Positions 7,115 to 9,546 of a stretch of DNA of 9,546 bases are shown here, piece by piece (positions within the stretch are counted from its first letter, which is position 1; each line of letters begins with the position of its first letter). The DNA comes from Mariprofundaceae bacterium. Lineage in GTDB: Bacteria > Pseudomonadota > Zetaproteobacteria > Mariprofundales > Mariprofundaceae. Below the pieces are notes generated by a model, which was not told the DNA's origin, did not search any database, and saw only the letters and a program-made list of their open reading frames with translations. Location of the stretch: the NCBI GenBank assembly GCA_030950975.1, contig JAUZQL010000352.1:1-9546 (forward strand). Reading direction: 5' to 3'. The position numbers and the translations under genes are program-made.

Positions 7115-7144
7115 AATATACCAGAATCGAAAGGTGCTTGCCAA
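7115..7144 (-). promoter_or_regulatory. Sigma70-type promoter for pyrG(-kdsA)
   Basis: TTGGCA (-35, 7144-7139; five of six consensus bases) is followed after 18 nt by TATATT (-10, 7120-7115; five of six). The -10 is extended by TG one base before it (TGGTATATT). Transcription should begin about 6-9 nt later, near 7109-7106, which leaves only about 4-7 nt before the pyrG ATG at 7102. The region from the -10 to the start is CCGCCGCCG, a very GC-rich discriminator of the kind often linked to negative stringent control in known promoters. The start site position is a prediction. Confidence 0.65.
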
Positions 7145-7377
7145 TACCTGATAAAAGTCTGTATCCGATATTTATTTTGGCTTCAATAGAAAACAAAAAA
7201 CGTCTTAACGCTGATGATTTTATGGGGGGAGCTTGTGTTTTTGTTGTGAGATTCTTCAATCATAATAAATAACGGATGTTACGTACTTTGATGAAAAAGA
7301 AGCGTTATCTCAGAAATCTTTTATCGGGAATCTAGCAATTAAAAACAATGAATGACCCTTCGATATGATTTTTTAAA
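7145..7377 (-). other. Gap between the CBS-GGDEF gene and the pyrG promoter
   Basis: A 233-nt AT-rich stretch with no conserved coding sequence. It holds a weak hairpin/T-tract (7195-7212), a run of six C's on the minus strand (7229-7224), and a 6-bp inverted repeat ATAACG/CGTTAT (7269-7274 and 7303-7308) with a 28-nt spacer too wide to be convincing. A 26-codon ORF (7263-7183) has no SD. I see no RNA gene. Confidence 0.6.
7195..7212 (-). terminator. Weak terminator-like hairpin downstream of the CBS-GGDEF gene
   Basis: On the minus strand AGCGT (7212-7208) pairs with ACGTT (7203-7199), counting one G-T pair, around the 4-nt loop TAAG. The T-run continues to 7195. The stem is short and partly made from the T-run itself, so it is a poor terminator. 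It is the only candidate in this gap for ending the ppk1 transcript, and it lies about 165 nt after the stop. Confidence 0.3.
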
Positions 7378-8364
7378 TCACTTACGGCGGTTCACGACAA
7401 CGCTATTCCCCACTTGTTGTTTGGCGAGATGTTTGATTTCACTGGCAACTTCTGCCACACAAACATGTGATGAATAGGCATTCTTTGGACATGGTATGAC
7501 AGCTAAAGACAAACTAATAAATGGAAATTGAGTGGTTTTTCCTTGCCTATTTTCACCAAGAATATAACCCAATTCCCTATCTTTTTTCTTATATAGATTA
7601 GGCACACCTTGGCTAAAATCTTGCAACGTTTTATCCGTGTATGCTTGCCAAGTATCACCTTTTAGAATGATGACAAAATCATCGCCACCCACATGCCCAA
7701 CAAAATCACCTTTTTGCATATGTGCTTTGAAAACACTAGCAACCCATTGAATCACATGGTCGCCACGTTCATAACCATAATGATCATTGTATGCTTTGAA
7801 TGAATCTAAATCAGCATAAATAAGAATAAATGCTTTTTTATTGTGTAAACGTTGATCTATTTCATGGTTGATTGAGTTATTTCCTGGAAGTTGGGAAAGA
7901 GGGTTGCAATCCAAAGCATTTTTAACATGCACTTCCGTCATTATTTTGAGTAAGGTAATAATGGATAATATACCCATATATTTGCCATGTTCAGTAAACA
8001 TAACTGGATCAAAAGCATAAAAAGTTTGACGTTTTGTAACCGCTTGACTCACTGATTCTAAATTGGTGTCACTATCAAATATAAGTGGTTTACTTTCCAA
8101 TAGAATATCGGCTCGTTTATGTCGATTTAATTCATGCGAAAACGTATGAGAAAATACGGTCATCACTTTACGACGTGTAATCAACCCCAGAGCTTTTTGT
8201 TCATGATTGACCACCGGCAATGCCACCATTTCCTCGTGTTTGGCAAATATTTTATAGATATCACTGGCATGCATATCCAACGTGATTGTTTGAGGGAGTT
8301 CAAGTTGTACTGCTATCGCTTGACCATGAGTCGAAGGTATTTGAAGGGTTTGATACTTGGGCAT
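7378..8364 (-). CDS. CBS-pair plus GGDEF domain protein (probable c-di-GMP signalling)
   Basis: A 328-residue protein without membrane segments or signal peptide, so cytosolic. Residues about 24-148 look like a pair of CBS-type sensory repeats (VALPVVNHEQKALGLITRRKVM; then KYMGILSIITLLKIMTEV). The GGDEF domain follows: NPLSQLPGN (154-162), YADLDSFKAYNDHYGYERGD (183-202) with metal-site D185, the signature as GGDDF (226-230), and the C-terminal KHLAKQQVGNSVVV. The position of the inhibitory RxxD site reads QKGD (217-220), so the Arg is lost. As I recall, this layout and the GGDDF form match the C-terminal half of EAL-CBS-GGDEF proteins, but no EAL domain is encoded here. Either a diguanylate cyclase without product inhibition or a ligand-binding degenerate domain is possible. 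The ATG shares one base with the ppk1 stop (TAATG), with GGAG 7 nt upstream inside ppk1. Confidence 0.85.
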   Translation of the reverse strand: MPKYQTLQIPSTHGQAIAVQLELPQTITLDMHASDIYKIFAKHEEMVALPVVNHEQKALGLITRRKVMTVFSHTFSHELNRHKRADILLESKPLIFDSDTNLESVSQAVTKRQTFYAFDPVMFTEHGKYMGILSIITLLKIMTEVHVKNALDCNPLSQLPGNNSINHEIDQRLHNKKAFILIYADLDSFKAYNDHYGYERGDHVIQWVASVFKAHMQKGDFVGHVGGDDFVIILKGDTWQAYTDKTLQDFSQGVPNLYKKKDRELGYILGENRQGKTTQFPFISLSLAVIPCPKNAYSSHVCVAEVASEIKHLAKQQVGNSVVVNRRK

Positions 8365-9546
8365 TATGACACTCCGTGATTGGGAGATTTCACTGGTTTA
8401 GCGAGTTTACCATAATGTTGCATCAATATTTTTTGCGCATCATACGGCTTACTTTTAGAGTGGATTCGATAATATTTACCATCTTGCCTTAAATTCCAAG
8501 CCCCTGTGTTATCATGTAAATAAGGGCGTAAGCCCAGCTTAATAGTTTCACGTGCTAGACCTTTATCAGTGATCGGAAAGCAAGTTTCAACACGGCGTAG
8601 TAAGTTGCGCCCCATCCAATCCGCACTGGCACACCAAGTTTCAGGTTCGCCACCATTATAAAAATGGAAAATCCGCGTGTGTTCTAGAAAACGCCCTAAG
8701 ACGGAACGCACACGAATATTATCCGAAATACCAGGTATACCAGGTCGCAAACAACAAATACCACGGATAATCAATTGAATTTTGACACCTGCCTGTGAAG
8801 CACGATACAAAGCTTGAATAATTGTAGGTTCTTCCAAGCCGTTACATTTAGCAATGATTTGCCCTTTTCCACCCGCTTTGGCATTGGCAGCTTCAAAATT
8901 GATGCGTTCAATCAAGCCACTATGCAAAGAAAAGGGTGATTGCAACATGGTTTTGAGTTTAGATACTTTTCCCATGCCTGTCAGTTGTTGAAACACACGA
9001 TGCACATCTTCCGTTAAATCAGGGCGACAACTTAACATGCCAAAATCAGTATAAAAACGAGAGGTAATGGTGTGGTAATTGCCTGTTCCTAAATGAACAT
9101 AACGACGAATTTTACGACCTTCACGGCGAACCACTAACATCATTTTACAATGGGTCTTATAGCCAACAACACCATACACCACTTGTACACCTGCATCAGA
9201 CAAGCGATTGGCTAAATCAATGTTATCTTCTTCATTGAAACGTGCTCTTAGCTCAATAACAGCCACCACTTCTTTGCTCTGACGAGCAGCCTTTACCAAA
9301 GCATCGACAATGGGTGAATTGGGTACAACACGGTACAGTGTTTGTTTAATCGCAAGCACTTTGGGGTCATTGGCAGCTTGTTTGAGCATTTCAATGACAG
9401 GCTGCAAGGATTGATAAGGATGGTGTAATAACACATCTCGTTCTCGAATCATTGCAAAAATATGCCCATAACCCTGCTGAAAGCTTGGATGTATACCCAC
9501 GTCGTAATTTGGAAATTTTAAATCAGGACGTTCTAATTGATCACAT
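8364..9546 (-). CDS. ppk1: Polyphosphate kinase 1, C-terminal part, 5' end outside the window
   Basis: Reversibly transfers the gamma phosphate of ATP to long-chain polyphosphate. About 393 of the usual roughly 690 residues are present. The reading frame stays open to the window edge, so the GTG at 9500 is internal and not a start. The visible part has IRERDVLLHHPYQS, IKQTLYRVV, and the PLD-like half containing the phospho-acceptor His in GYKTHCKMM (codon 9152-9150). It also has RRYVHLGTGNY, and the second conserved His in FLEHTRIF (codon 8681-8679) before the SADWMGRN block. These correspond to H435 and H592 of the E. coli enzyme. The C-terminus is complete and ends with a one-base overlap with the CBS-GGDEF gene. 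In E. coli ppk is paired with ppx; that is not the downstream partner here. Confidence 0.96.
   Translation of the reverse strand, partial: CDQLERPDLKFPNYDVGIHPSFQQGYGHIFAMIRERDVLLHHPYQSLQPVIEMLKQAANDPKVLAIKQTLYRVVPNSPIVDALVKAARQSKEVVAVIELRARFNEEDNIDLANRLSDAGVQVVYGVVGYKTHCKMMLVVRREGRKIRRYVHLGTGNYHTITSRFYTDFGMLSCRPDLTEDVHRVFQQLTGMGKVSKLKTMLQSPFSLHSGLIERINFEAANAKAGGKGQIIAKCNGLEEPTIIQALYRASQAGVKIQLIIRGICCLRPGIPGISDNIRVRSVLGRFLEHTRIFHFYNGGEPETWCASADWMGRNLLRRVETCFPITDKGLARETIKLGLRPYLHDNTGAWNLRQDGKYYRIHSKSKPYDAQKILMQHYGKLAKPVKSPNHGVS

Noticed and set aside
7103..7144. N-terminal extension of PyrG from a TTG at 7144
   Set aside because: The 14 extra residues (MASTFRFWYIPPPS) have no match in CTP synthases, and the DNA is better explained as the -35/-10 promoter.
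7224..7229. Run of six G/C as a phase-variation tract
   Set aside because: It is short, intergenic and not within a promoter spacer or coding start.
7183..7263. 26-codon ORF upstream of pyrG on the minus strand, possible leader peptide
   Set aside because: It has no SD and no run of regulatory codons, and it ends upstream of the pyrG promoter, so it cannot attenuate transcripts from that promoter.
7269..7308. ATAACG/CGTTAT inverted repeat as operator or terminator
   Set aside because: Only 6 bp with a 28-nt spacer and no T-tract; expected by chance in AT-rich DNA.
1..9546. CRISPR, insertion sequence, prophage, toxin-antitoxin or other accessory system
   Set aside because: No direct repeat array, terminal repeats, transposase, integrase or small toxin-antitoxin pair is seen; all genes are core metabolism, division or signalling.

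Overview
The window is a compact, single-strand stretch of a Gram-negative bacterial chromosome. All nine recognisable genes lie on the minus strand, so transcription runs from the right edge to the left. By eye the DNA is moderately AT-rich (low forties % GC). LPS synthesis (KdsA), FtsB and the order pyrG-kdsA-eno-ftsB point to a proteobacterium. KdsA is of the metal-dependent class, unlike the E. coli enzyme, and GltX has the HLGN-type signature common in alphaproteobacterial-like GluRS. I therefore favour a lineage outside Enterobacterales, such as Zetaproteobacteria or a deep gammaproteobacterial branch. This is inference only.

In transcription order: (1) 9546-7378, the C-terminal part of polyphosphate kinase ppk1, overlapping by one base (TAATG) a CBS-GGDEF protein. 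(2) 7377-7103, a gap with a weak terminator-like hairpin and a good sigma70-type promoter whose -10 ends only 12 nt before the pyrG start codon. (3) 7102-4626, pyrG (CTP synthase) overlapping kdsA (KDO-8-P synthase) by one base. (4) 4625-4515, a gap with a weak hairpin/T-tract, an AT-rich region and a hairpin directly upstream of the eno Shine-Dalgarno (SD) sequence. (5) 4514-1, eno, ftsB, gltX, cysS and the start of cysC, packed as a tight operon with ATGA overlaps.

Functionally, pyrG supplies the CTP used to activate KDO made through KdsA. Eno makes the phosphoenolpyruvate that KdsA consumes. FtsB acts in the divisome, GltX and CysS charge tRNAs, and CysC acts in sulfate activation toward the cysteine that CysS uses. 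The ppk1/CBS-GGDEF pair links polyphosphate metabolism with probable cyclic-di-GMP signalling.

I found no mobile element, CRISPR array, tRNA/rRNA or clearly new system. The points most worth a second look are regulatory: a predicted nearly leaderless pyrG mRNA with a C/G-only start region, the eno leader hairpin with an ATGTGA start-stop overlap, the SD-less TTG start of ftsB, and the EAL-less CBS-GGDEF protein coupled to ppk1.
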